DNA of 11,309 nt, from positions 1 to 11,309 of the forward strand of contig JBCCAR010000054.1 in NCBI GenBank assembly GCA_039814715.1, in the 5' to 3' direction. The position numbers were made by a program, and so were the translations under genes. Below are positions 1-6,276 of this stretch, piece after piece. Below the pieces are notes generated by a model. The model saw nothing but the letters and a program-made list of their open reading frames with translations, searched no databases and was not told the origin of the DNA. Positions within the stretch are counted from its first letter, which is position 1. Each line of letters begins with the position of its first letter. This stretch comes from CAKZYD01 sp039814715. GTDB lineage: Bacteria > Pseudomonadota > Alphaproteobacteria > Sphingomonadales > CAKZYD01.

Positions 1-20
1 CGTTCAAATCCTCTATCGTC

Positions 21-43
21 ATTGGCCGACTTGATCGGGCAAT
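21..43 (-). repeat. REP-like palindrome, copy A
   Basis: An imperfect hairpin: ATTG/CAAT and CCGA/TCGG arms around the loop CTTGA, with one G-G mismatch. Read on the minus strand it shares the core CCCGATCAAGTCGG, followed two bases later by ATGAC, with copy B at 78-103, so the two copies lie in inverted orientation about 40 bp apart. This resembles the short palindromic intergenic repeats (REP/BIME type) dispersed in many proteobacterial genomes. Only two copies are visible here, so genome-wide dispersal is an inference. Confidence 0.55.
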
Positions 44-77
44 CCATGGAAAACCCAAGCTGTATGCTTAGAAATAG

Positions 78-100
78 ATACCCCGATCAAGTCGGGGTAT
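78..100 (+). repeat. REP-like palindrome, copy B
   Basis: A perfect 9-bp stem, ATACCCCGA / TCGGGGTAT, encloses the loop TCAAG. Its 14-bp core CCCGATCAAGTCGG (82-95) is the exact reverse complement of 26-39 in copy A, so the pair could also fold into one larger structure. It lies downstream of the minus-strand nfeD-like gene, the usual position for such repeats, where they may protect mRNA ends or help terminate transcription. Confidence 0.6.
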
Positions 101-166
101 GACGGGTCTAATTAAGTAGCAAAGGCAACAAAGTCCCAAACCTGGCTATATTAAAGCCTTAACAGC

Positions 167-185
167 AGCCGCTAAAAGGCCGGCT
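167..185 (-). terminator. Possible weak terminator after the nfeD-like gene
   Basis: AGCCG (167-171) and CGGCT (181-185) form a 5-bp stem with a 9-base loop about 20 bp beyond the TAG stop of the NfeD-like gene. No T-run follows on the minus strand, so it is at best a weak Rho-independent signal. Nothing else in 104-202 suggests a gene. Confidence 0.22.
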
Positions 186-202
186 CTTAAATGCAAAATG
201 CT

Positions 203-652
203 CTAATCACTTGCCGCTTCTACCGTTAAACTCGCGCCGTCCACTCCAACAATGCGGACCTGTGTGCCGAGCGGGAGGTCAGGGCCTTCGACGCGCCATG
301 GGCTGTCGCCGATTTTGATGCGCCCAGAGCCGTGTTCAATCGCCTCGATCAGCACCGCCTCACGGCCGATCAGTTGATCAGCGCGGCGATTGAGTAATTG
401 ATGATCGCTGGGGGTTTCGTTTTGCTTGACGTAGCGTTTGCCTGCCCAAGTGATGACGACAGCTAAAACGGCGAAGATAGCAAGGTGCATGCTCCACCCA
501 AGTGCCGGCAATGCAAAGGCTGCAGCGGCAGTCACTGCGGCTGCAATCGCTAGCCATAAAAAGAAAACGCCTGGAGCCAATAGCTCCAGGACAGCCAATA
601 CCAAAGCGATGACCAGCCAAGTCCAATGGTTGAGCGTTAGGTCCTCAATCAT
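203..652 (-). CDS. NfeD-like membrane protein, partner of the slipin
   Basis: A 149-residue protein of the short NfeD (YbbJ-like) class. Three hydrophobic segments lie at about residues 11-30, 32-50 and 53-71. The soluble C-terminal part (about 90-149) has the pattern of the NfeD OB-fold: GREAVLIEAI, then GDSPWRVEGPDLPLGT and VRIVGVDGASLTVE. The ATG at 652 is preferred over a start at 733 because the extra 27 residues would be polar and lie wholly inside the upstream gene. The chosen ATG overlaps the slipin stop by 8 bp (ATGATTGA), the typical arrangement for translational coupling. In the known QmcA/YbbJ and stomatin/NfeD pairs the two proteins act together in the inner membrane, with proposed roles in membrane microdomains and quality control. 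The exact biochemical role is unknown. Confidence 0.88.
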   Translation of the reverse strand: MIEDLTLNHWTWLVIALVLAVLELLAPGVFFLWLAIAAAVTAAAAFALPALGWSMHLAIFAVLAVVITWAGKRYVKQNETPSDHQLLNRRADQLIGREAVLIEAIEHGSGRIKIGDSPWRVEGPDLPLGTQVRIVGVDGASLTVEAASD

Positions 653-1628
653 CTTCAAACAACCTAGATGCCCCCGAGCGCGGGACACTTCGGCTTGACG
701 AGGGCGGGGTATCGCCGCCTTTGCCTGCTGCATCCTTCACAAGTTCGCCAATACCGCCGATGGCCCCAATAACGGATGAGGCTTCGAGAGGCATGAAGAC
801 CAGTTTTCCATTTGGGCTGGTCGCGAATTTTCCCAGTGCTTCAACATATTTCTGGGCAACGAAATAATTGATCGCCTGGCTGTCGCCTTGCGCGATGGCA
901 ACGGAAACGACTTCGGTCGCTTTCGCTTCGGCTTCTGCGGAGCGTTCGCGTGCTTCTGCGTCCCTGAAGGCTGCTTCGCGCCGCCCTTCGGCTTCTAGGA
1001 CGAGAGATTTTTTCTCGCCTTCCGCTTTCAGAATTTCAGATGCACGCATGCCTTCGGCTTCTAAAATGGACGCACGTTTTTCCCGCTCCGCCTTCATCTG
1101 GCGGGCCATAGCGTCAACAATGTCACTGGGTGGTTCAATGTCTTTCACTTCAACACGTGTAATTTTCAGGCCCCAAACCGTTGTTGCTTCATCGAGTGTC
1201 ACGAGCAGTTGGCCATTGATCTGATCGCGTTTGGACAGAGTCTCATCTAAATCCATAGACCCCATGACCGTGCGAAGATTCGTGGTCGTGAGATTTAAAA
1301 TTGCGATTTCCAGATCATTGACTTCATAGGCTGCTTTCGCCGCATCAAGAACTTGGAAAAAGACAACCGCGTCAACACGCACCATCGCGTTATCTTTGGT
1401 AATAATTTCTTGAGATGGAACATCAAGCACTTGCTCCATCATGTTCATTTTTTGACCTATTCGGTCAATAAACGGGACGATGAGATGCAGCCCGGGCGTG
1501 AGTGTTTTGGTGTATCGCCCAAAACGTTCAACAGTATATTCAAAGCCTTGGCGCACTGTTTTCACCGCCATAAAGACGATGATGACAGCGAGTACAACGA
1601 GCATGATTGAAACGAAACCAGCGTTCAT
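645..1628 (-). CDS. SPFH/stomatin-like (slipin) membrane protein, QmcA type
   Basis: A 327-residue SPFH (band 7) protein. An N-terminal membrane anchor spans about residues 4-22, followed by the SPFH domain (about 25-180) with the family sequences QGFEYTVERFGRY, TPGLHLIVPFIDRI and QEIITKDNAMVRVDAVVFFQV. An alanine/glutamate-rich coiled coil follows; residues 189-221 hold three 11-residue repeats (LEAEGMRASEI, LKAEGEKKSLV, LEAEGRREAAF). The C-terminal domain ends in a polar Ser/Arg tail. Length and order match paraslipin/QmcA proteins, which oligomerise into ring- or cage-like assemblies on the inner membrane. AGAGGG stands 7 bases before the ATG. The gene overlaps the NfeD-like gene, forming the conserved slipin-NfeD operon. 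qmcA would be a reasonable name, but paraslipin subgroups cannot be separated by eye. Confidence 0.93.
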   Translation of the reverse strand: MNAGFVSIMLVVLAVIIVFMAVKTVRQGFEYTVERFGRYTKTLTPGLHLIVPFIDRIGQKMNMMEQVLDVPSQEIITKDNAMVRVDAVVFFQVLDAAKAAYEVNDLEIAILNLTTTNLRTVMGSMDLDETLSKRDQINGQLLVTLDEATTVWGLKITRVEVKDIEPPSDIVDAMARQMKAEREKRASILEAEGMRASEILKAEGEKKSLVLEAEGRREAAFRDAEARERSAEAEAKATEVVSVAIAQGDSQAINYFVAQKYVEALGKFATSPNGKLVFMPLEASSVIGAIGGIGELVKDAAGKGGDTPPSSSRSVPRSGASRLFEDD

Positions 1629-1647
1629 GAAAGAGCCCTCTTAAGTC

Positions 1648-1676
1648 TTGCCTGAAAGGATGCTAGCGTATGTCAT
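1648..1676 (+). promoter_or_regulatory. Candidate metY promoter in the divergent spacer
   Basis: TTGCCT (1648-1653) and TGTCAT (1671-1676) are separated by 17 bases and match the sigma-70 hexamers at 4 of 6 positions each. Transcription would start near 1684, leaving a leader of about 35 nt before metY. This is pattern matching only. Confidence 0.3.
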
Positions 1677-1692
1677 AACAGTTAAGCAGCAA
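1665..1692 (-). promoter_or_regulatory. Candidate promoter of the slipin-NfeD operon
   Basis: On the minus strand TTGCTG (1692-1687) and TACGCT (1670-1665) are 16 bases apart. The pair overlaps the candidate metY promoter, so the two divergent promoters might compete for polymerase. Weak evidence from motif matching. Confidence 0.25.
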
Positions 1693-1717
1693 AAAACGCG
1701 ACGGGGAGAAAAGCGCC

Positions 1718-3001
1718 ATGTCAGATGATGCGCCCAGCTACAAATTTGAGACCAATACCATTCATGCGGGCGCGCAGCCGGACCCGGTGACAAAATCGCG
1801 GATAACGCCGATTTACCAGACGGCCTCTTATGTGTTTGATAGCTCAGAACACGCGGCCAACCTGTTCGGCCTGAATGAATTCGGCAACATCTATACGCGC
1901 CTGATGAACCCGACGACCGATGTGCTTGAGCAGCGCGTTGCAGCTCTCGAAGGCGGCGCAGCGGGGCTGGCTGTTGCCAGTGGGCACTCTGCCCAGTTGA
2001 TAGCGTTCCATACCTTGATGGAGCCGGGCTGCAACATCGTCGCGGCCAAGAAGCTTTATGGCGGCTCCATCAATCAACTCGGTCAATCGTTTAAGAAGAT
2101 GGATTGGCATGTCAAATTTGTGGACCAGGATAACCCGCAAGCCTTTTCGGACGCCATTGATGACAAGACGCGCTGCGTGTTTATTGAAAGCCTGGCAAAT
2201 CCAGGCGGTGTGGTCACAGACATCCAGGCAATCGCCGACGCTGCGCATGCTGGCGGCGTTCCGCTCATTGTCGATAACACCATGGCGACGCCCTATTTGT
2301 GCCAACCGCTTAAACATGGCGCTGATATTGTGGTGCACTCGCTGACCAAGTTTTTAGGCGGGCAGGGCAACTCACTGGGCGGCATTATCATTGATGGCGC
2401 TGGATTTGATTGGGCGGCTTCAGATAAGTTTCCATATCTTTCTCAGCCGAATGACAGCTATCACGGCAAAGTCTTTACTGACGCCTTTGGGCCGATAGCC
2501 TTCATTCTTGCGTGCCGAGCCCTTGGACTGCGCGATCTGGGTCCAGCGATTAGCCCCATGAACGCCTTCCTCATTCTCAACGGCATTGAGACGCTGGCGC
2601 TGCGCATGGAGCGGCATTGCCTGAATGCGATGACGGTCGCCAAGTGGCTCAAGGCAAATCCGGCCGTCAGCTGGGTCAGTTATGCCGGGCTGGCAGATGA
2701 TCCCTATTATGGATTGCAGCAAAAATACCTTCCTAAAGGGGCTGGGGCCGTCTTCACATTCGGTCTGAAAGGTGGGTATGAAGCTGGCGTCAAGCTGGTG
2801 AGCGACGTCAAATTGTTCAGTCATTTGGCGAATATCGGCGATACGCGGTCTCTCATCATTCACCCGTCGTCGACAACACACAGCCAGCTGGATGAAGCCG
2901 CTCAAGTCGCTGCTGGCGCAGCGCCAGATGTCGTGCGGCTATCTGTGGGCCTTGAGCACCCTGATGATCTGATTGCCGATTTGGCCCAGGCGCTTGGATA
3001 G
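1718..3001 (+). CDS. metY: O-acetylhomoserine aminocarboxypropyltransferase (sulfhydrylase)
   Basis: A 427-residue PLP enzyme of the Cys/Met metabolism (gamma) family. It makes homocysteine from O-acetylhomoserine and sulfide in the cytoplasm, the direct sulfhydrylation route to methionine. The start MSDDAPSYKFETNTIHAGAQ is typical of MetY. YTRLMNPT (59-66) carries the Tyr and Arg that contact the PLP phosphate of the neighbouring subunit. SGHSAQ (89-94) follows, D186 lies in VDNTMATP, and the Schiff-base lysine is K211 in HSLTKFLGGQG. IHPSSTTHSQL and RLSVGLEHPDDL near the end are also family signatures. The length (about 425-430) and insertions favour MetY over MetZ or MetB. GGGGAG stands 9 bases before the ATG. 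No SAM riboswitch is visible in the 89-bp upstream spacer, and the gene appears to be transcribed alone. Confidence 0.95.
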   Translation: MSDDAPSYKFETNTIHAGAQPDPVTKSRITPIYQTASYVFDSSEHAANLFGLNEFGNIYTRLMNPTTDVLEQRVAALEGGAAGLAVASGHSAQLIAFHTLMEPGCNIVAAKKLYGGSINQLGQSFKKMDWHVKFVDQDNPQAFSDAIDDKTRCVFIESLANPGGVVTDIQAIADAAHAGGVPLIVDNTMATPYLCQPLKHGADIVVHSLTKFLGGQGNSLGGIIIDGAGFDWAASDKFPYLSQPNDSYHGKVFTDAFGPIAFILACRALGLRDLGPAISPMNAFLILNGIETLALRMERHCLNAMTVAKWLKANPAVSWVSYAGLADDPYYGLQQKYLPKGAGAVFTFGLKGGYEAGVKLVSDVKLFSHLANIGDTRSLIIHPSSTTHSQLDEAAQVAAGAAPDVVRLSVGLEHPDDLIADLAQALG

Positions 3002-3006
3002 TCCAA

Positions 3007-3030
3007 CGACGGCTTGATGTCGGTTTTTTT
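3007..3030 (+). terminator. Rho-independent terminator of metY
   Basis: CGAC (3007-3010) pairs with GTCG (3019-3022), with possible A-T extension across a bulged G, and is followed by seven Ts at 3024-3030. The stem is short, but the T-run and its place right after the metY stop make it a credible terminator. Confidence 0.55.
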
Positions 3031-3087
3031 ACAATGCCAGGCGGGGCGATCGCCCTAGCTTCCGGCTGATTTCTTGATGGGTTTGCT

Positions 3088-4260
3088 ATGAGACTTTTAT
3101 CTGTCTGCTTTTTGCTTCTTATTTTTTCTGCGTCGGCTAAAGCCGATGCAGACGCTGAGGCCTTGTGCGCGCAATATGGTCTCACCAATGTGGATTGCAG
3201 CTGCGTTTCCAAACGCTATGACGCTTACATGATGGCGGCGAAAGAACCGCGCTATCAGCGGGTTGTTGCAGCGTCATATCGTTACGCTTTAGACGGGGAT
3301 GAGGAATATCTAGATATCCTCACTGCGCAGCAACAGGACATGCAAGGGACCCTGCGCTATCAAAACCGTTTTGAATCCATCAGTGGCGGCGATCCAGGCA
3401 ATATTGACGATTTTTTTGAAGGGTGCGCGATTGAGGGGGCTCCGATGACCCCGCTGCCGCCGTTATCTGCCATTCCAATCCATCAGAAGCTCTACAAGGC
3501 CTGCATGGATTTTTATCCTGATGAGCGCAGCTGCCAATGCCAAATTGCTCAAACGACTGATGCGACAACGCAGACAGAGGCAAAGGCGTATTACTATTCC
3601 TTCAACGAAAAAGGGAACGGTAGTTTTGAAGAGAATAATCGTTTGTCCGCGCAGAAAGCTGGCCTGAGTTTGGAGGCGTTTCGCGCCGCCGATACGAGAG
3701 CGCGGTCGAAGATCGGGGAAAACTATAAGGGGAAGGTGAATTGTATCGCGCTGCGCTGGGCCGATGGCAGAGCGGGCAGAACGGCTGAGCAACGCGCAGG
3801 CGTTCCGCTTGGCTTCGAAAACTATGAAGAAATTGCCTACGTCGACCCGGTTGCGCAGGCGCAGGCCGCCCGCGCAGACGGTGAAGCCATGAGAGCTGAA
3901 GCAGCAGCAGAGATCGCCGCTTTTAAATCAGGCAAATTGCCGGCTGCGGAAGACGCCCCGGCTGAAAAGGCCTCTAGAACGGTAAGCACCTCTGCTCAAG
4001 GAACGCCGCTTGAAGAGCTGCTCAATGGCTGCGAATCCGATGGAAATGATCCAAGCACCTGCGCGTGCCTCGGCGGTGTCTTTGAAAAGGCCGCAGCTGG
4101 CGCAAATGATACCGTGGCGCGCCAACTTGCCTTCATGATGTCCGGCGGGGGCGGAGAGGCCGCAGCTATGCAGCTCATGCAGCAGGCAAGTCCGCAAGAT
4201 TTGGCCGCGGCGGGTCAGCTGTTTCAACAAAACATTATGTCGATAATGACCTGTCAGTAG
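3088..4260 (+). CDS. Exported protein with three CX9CXC...C modules, function unknown
   Basis: A 390-residue protein that I do not recognise. Residues 1-19 form a signal peptide, with likely cleavage after SASAKA. The mature chain has twelve cysteines in three sets of four. Each set is a CX9CXC motif followed by a lone Cys 62-74 residues later: C27/C37/C39/C113, C139/C149/C151/C219 and C315/C325/C327/C389. The last Cys is the penultimate residue. This regular order suggests one disulfide-bonded, mostly helical module copied three times and diverged. Modules 2 and 3 are separated by an Ala/Glu-rich linker (about 253-300). The start is set by the signal peptide; the ribosome binding site (GATGGG) is weak. 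A periplasmic or surface location is inferred. Nothing in the neighbours (metY, leuA) points to a role. CXC could also bind metal or take part in thiol exchange, but the module arrangement looks structural. Confidence 0.85.
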   Translation: MRLLSVCFLLLIFSASAKADADAEALCAQYGLTNVDCSCVSKRYDAYMMAAKEPRYQRVVAASYRYALDGDEEYLDILTAQQQDMQGTLRYQNRFESISGGDPGNIDDFFEGCAIEGAPMTPLPPLSAIPIHQKLYKACMDFYPDERSCQCQIAQTTDATTQTEAKAYYYSFNEKGNGSFEENNRLSAQKAGLSLEAFRAADTRARSKIGENYKGKVNCIALRWADGRAGRTAEQRAGVPLGFENYEEIAYVDPVAQAQAARADGEAMRAEAAAEIAAFKSGKLPAAEDAPAEKASRTVSTSAQGTPLEELLNGCESDGNDPSTCACLGGVFEKAAAGANDTVARQLAFMMSGGGGEAAAMQLMQQASPQDLAAAGQLFQQNIMSIMTCQ

Positions 4261-4266
4261 CCGACC

Positions 4267-4297
4267 TGCAAGCGCTGGACGATAACCGACGCTTGCA
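4267..4297 (+). terminator. Terminator hairpin after the cysteine-module gene
   Basis: A perfect 8-bp inverted repeat, TGCAAGCG (4267-4274) and CGCTTGCA (4290-4297), encloses a 15-base loop and begins 7 bp after the stop codon. It is followed by ATTATTT, a loose T-rich tract. It would separate this gene from the leuA leader. The large loop and broken T-run lower confidence. Confidence 0.45.
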
Positions 4298-4320
4298 ATT
4301 ATTTGCGGGCCTGCTAACTA
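4293..4320 (+). promoter_or_regulatory. Candidate leuA promoter
   Basis: TTGCAA (4293-4298) and TAACTA (4315-4320) are 16 bases apart. A start near 4327 would give about 50 nt before the leader peptide. The -35 element overlaps the right arm of the preceding hairpin. Motif match only. Confidence 0.3.
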
Positions 4321-4376
4321 AATATCAACTATGGCGCTCGAACAATGAGCGGTCAAAGCGAATTGAAGGACTTGGC

Positions 4377-4469
4377 GTGTTATTCATGTCTTGCATTTTG
4401 AGGAAACTGTCGCGCACAGCGCTGCGCGTCCTCATTGCGCGTGCCCTTCTACGACTTATCCGCGCCTAA
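4377..4469 (+). CDS. Leucine-rich leader peptide of leuA
   Basis: A 30-codon open frame starting with GTG at 4377. It has a GAAGGA ribosome binding site (4365-4370) 6 bases upstream and a TAA stop at 4467. An in-frame ATG at 4386 is possible but its spacing is poor. The peptide has eight leucines (residues 2, 8, 11, 16, 19, 24, 25, 27), three isoleucines and one valine. Its leucine codons include the usually rare TTA and CTA, and three leucines cluster just before the end (CTT CTA CGA CTT). It also has six arginines. Short leucine-rich frames ahead of leuA are the classic sensor of leucyl-tRNA charging in attenuation: ribosomes stall at Leu codons when leucine is scarce and change the folding of the downstream RNA. 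Ribosome binding site, composition, place and the following stem-loops all agree. The peptide itself probably has no function after synthesis. Confidence 0.82.
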   Translation: MLFMSCILRKLSRTALRVLIARALLRLIRA

Positions 4470-4570
4470 GCGCCCTTTGATTATGGCAGCTTTTGCTGCT
4501 GGCGTTTCAGGCTTTCCTTGGTTTAAAAATTTCATCACATGCTGCTGCCACAGGCCAGCTTACGGATAAG
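4411..4570 (+). promoter_or_regulatory. leuA leader RNA with alternative stem-loops (attenuator)
   Basis: Several exact pairings between the leader frame and leuA cannot all form together. CGCGCA (4411-4416) pairs with TGCGCG (4423-4428). AAGCGCC (4468-4474) pairs with GGCGTTT (4501-4507, one G-T pair) around an inner hairpin GCAGC-TTTT-GCTGC (4486-4499). TGGCAGC (4484-4490) pairs with GCTGCCA (4544-4550). GCTGGC (4498-4503) pairs with GCCAGC (4554-4559). CTTATCC (4455-4461, in the leader codons) pairs with GGATAAG (4564-4570), which touches the leuA Shine-Dalgarno AAGGA (4568-4572). No hairpin is followed by a strong T-run, so the switch may act on leuA translation or through Rho rather than by a classical terminator. 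Pairings were found by eye; no energies were computed. Confidence 0.55.
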
Positions 4571-4581
4571 GACGAATTTTC

Positions 4582-6126
4582 ATGAGTGATCATATTCGCA
4601 TTTTTGACACCACCATGCGTGACGGCGAACAATCGCCCGGCGCGTCCATGAACTTAGATGAAAAACTGCGCATCGCGGAAGTGCTTGAAGCATTGGGCGT
4701 CGATATTATTGAAGCCGGCTTTGCGATTGCTTCTCAAGGCGATTTTGAAGCGGTCTCAAAAGTGGCTGAATTTTGTAAAAACGCGACGGTCGCGTCCCTC
4801 GCACGGGCGCAGCGGGCTGATATCGAACGTGCTGCTGAAGCCGTGCGCAAAGGCGCAAATCCAAGGGTGCACACTTTTATCGCGACCTCGCCCCTGCATA
4901 TGAAATACAAACTAAACCTGCGCGAAAATGCAGTCATTGAGCACATTCATGAAAGTGTGTCGCTGGCGCGAAATTTGGTCGATGACGTGGAATGGTCCGC
5001 TGAGGACGCCACGCGGTCGGAACTAGACTTCCTGTGCAAAGCGGTTGAAGCAGCGATCAATGCAGGGGCAACAACGATCAACCTTCCCGATACCGTGGGC
5101 TATGCAACACCAGAAGAGTATGGCGCGATGTTTAAGCGGATCATTGAGCGCGTGCCAAATGCGGATAAGGCCGTCTTCTCCACGCATGTCCATAATGATT
5201 TAGGCCTGGGTGTCGCCAATTCCCTGGCAGGTATAGCAAATGGCGCGCGCCAGGTTGAGTGCACCATCAACGGCATTGGCGAACGTGCTGGCAATGCTGC
5301 GATGGAAGAGATCGTCATGGCGATCAAAACCCGCGCGGATGTGATGCCCTATCATACCAACATCAATACGACTGAGATTACCCGGGCTTCGCGTTTGGTC
5401 TCGGCGATCACAGGCTTCACAGTGCAAAACAACAAGGCCATCGTAGGCGCCAATGCCTTTGCCCATGAAAGCGGCATTCATCAAGATGGCATGCTGAAAA
5501 ATGCTGAGACCTATGAGATCATGACGCCCGAAAGTGTTGGCCTTAATAAGTCCTCCTTGGTGATGGGGAAACACTCCGGCCGCAATGCGTTTTTCACGAA
5601 GCTGCGAGAATTGGGCTATGAGCTGCCCGATGAGGAAGCACAGGCTGCCTTTAAGCGCTTTAAGGCATTGGGTGACCAGAAAAAAGAAGTCTTTGATGAA
5701 GACATTATCGCCCTTGTTGATGACAGCGTCATGCGGGCACAGGCGCGCATCAAAGTGGAAGCGCTTGAGATTTATGCTGGTTCTAAAGGCCCGCAACGCG
5801 CGGTTTTAACGCTCGATATCGATGGCGAGGAACATACCACGACCCAAACCGGTAATGGCCCTGTAGACGCTGTGTTCAACGCCATCAAAGCGCTGGTCCC
5901 AGACATCAAGCCGCATTTAGAGCTGTACCAGGTCCATGCTGTGACGGCCGGAACGGACGCGCAGGCGGAAGTCACCGTTCGTTTGTCGGAAGACGGCAAG
6001 AGCGTGAACGGGCAGGGTGCAGACGCAGATACACTTGTGGCCAGCGCGCGCGCTTACATCATGGCTGTCAACAAGCTGTACCATAAGCGTGAGAAGTCGG
6101 AACCTGAGGCGTTTAAGGCGTCCTAG
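4582..6126 (+). CDS. leuA: 2-isopropylmalate synthase
   Basis: A 514-residue enzyme for the first committed step of leucine synthesis, joining acetyl-CoA and 2-oxoisovalerate to give 2-isopropylmalate. The N-terminal HMGL-like TIM barrel starts with IFDTTMRDGEQSPGASM; R13-D14 are the catalytic Arg and metal-binding Asp. HVHNDLGLG (202-210) gives the other metal-binding histidines, and HESGIHQDGML (295-305) belongs to the linker subdomain. The C-terminal part (about 385-500) is the LeuA dimer domain that binds leucine for feedback inhibition. Its presence and full length mark the bacterial type-1 leuA rather than homocitrate or citramalate synthase, although citramalate synthases share the fold. 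AAGGA stands 9 bases before the ATG. Upstream lies a leucine-rich leader peptide with alternative RNA folds, so expression probably follows leucine supply. No leuB, leuC or leuD is in the window. Confidence 0.96.
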   Translation: MSDHIRIFDTTMRDGEQSPGASMNLDEKLRIAEVLEALGVDIIEAGFAIASQGDFEAVSKVAEFCKNATVASLARAQRADIERAAEAVRKGANPRVHTFIATSPLHMKYKLNLRENAVIEHIHESVSLARNLVDDVEWSAEDATRSELDFLCKAVEAAINAGATTINLPDTVGYATPEEYGAMFKRIIERVPNADKAVFSTHVHNDLGLGVANSLAGIANGARQVECTINGIGERAGNAAMEEIVMAIKTRADVMPYHTNINTTEITRASRLVSAITGFTVQNNKAIVGANAFAHESGIHQDGMLKNAETYEIMTPESVGLNKSSLVMGKHSGRNAFFTKLRELGYELPDEEAQAAFKRFKALGDQKKEVFDEDIIALVDDSVMRAQARIKVEALEIYAGSKGPQRAVLTLDIDGEEHTTTQTGNGPVDAVFNAIKALVPDIKPHLELYQVHAVTAGTDAQAEVTVRLSEDGKSVNGQGADADTLVASARAYIMAVNKLYHKREKSEPEAFKAS

Positions 6127-6147
6127 CCGCTTCGGCTTTAAGAGCTT

Positions 6148-6183
6148 TGGGGCAATTGAAGTTTAACATCAATTGCCTCATTT
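6148..6183 (+). terminator. Terminator of leuA
   Basis: GGCAATTGA (6151-6159) and TCAATTGCC (6169-6177) form a perfect 9-bp stem with a 9-base loop. It extends through G-T, G-C and T-A pairs to 6148/6180 and is followed by TTT. A smaller hairpin AGCCG-CTT-CGGCT lies just before it at the leuA stop codon. The T-run is short but the stem is strong. Confidence 0.6.
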
Positions 6184-6276
6184 GCGACCGGCTCTCTTAG
6201 TTGTGAAGAGCTGTGCATAGCTTTCCCCAACAGGGCGCCGTATTTTCTGGCCAATCCATAAAACAAGGCCGAATCA

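Noticed and set aside
1..24. GTTCAAATCC near the window start resembles the T-arm of a tRNA, as if the window opened inside a tRNA gene.
   Set aside because: No CCA end follows at the expected distance, the flanking bases make no visible T-stem, and the sequence runs straight into the REP-like palindrome.
1629..1717. A SAM-II or other methionine-responsive riboswitch ahead of metY.
   Set aside because: The divergent spacer is only 89 bp, shows no matching conserved pairs or pseudoknot sequence, and likely promoters take up much of it.
3044..3055. The 12-bp palindrome GGGCGATCGCCC, which contains GCGATCGC, upstream of the cysteine-module gene.
   Set aside because: Palindromes of this length are expected a few times by chance in a GC-rich window. 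There is no second copy and no sign of a promoter around it.
5200..5796. A 198-codon open frame on the strand opposite leuA, and similar long antisense frames opposite metY (1844-2338, 2420-2905) and the MFS gene (8055-8438).
   Set aside because: They lie wholly inside genes with unmistakable family motifs, have compositions typical of antisense shadows and show no domain or ribosome binding site.
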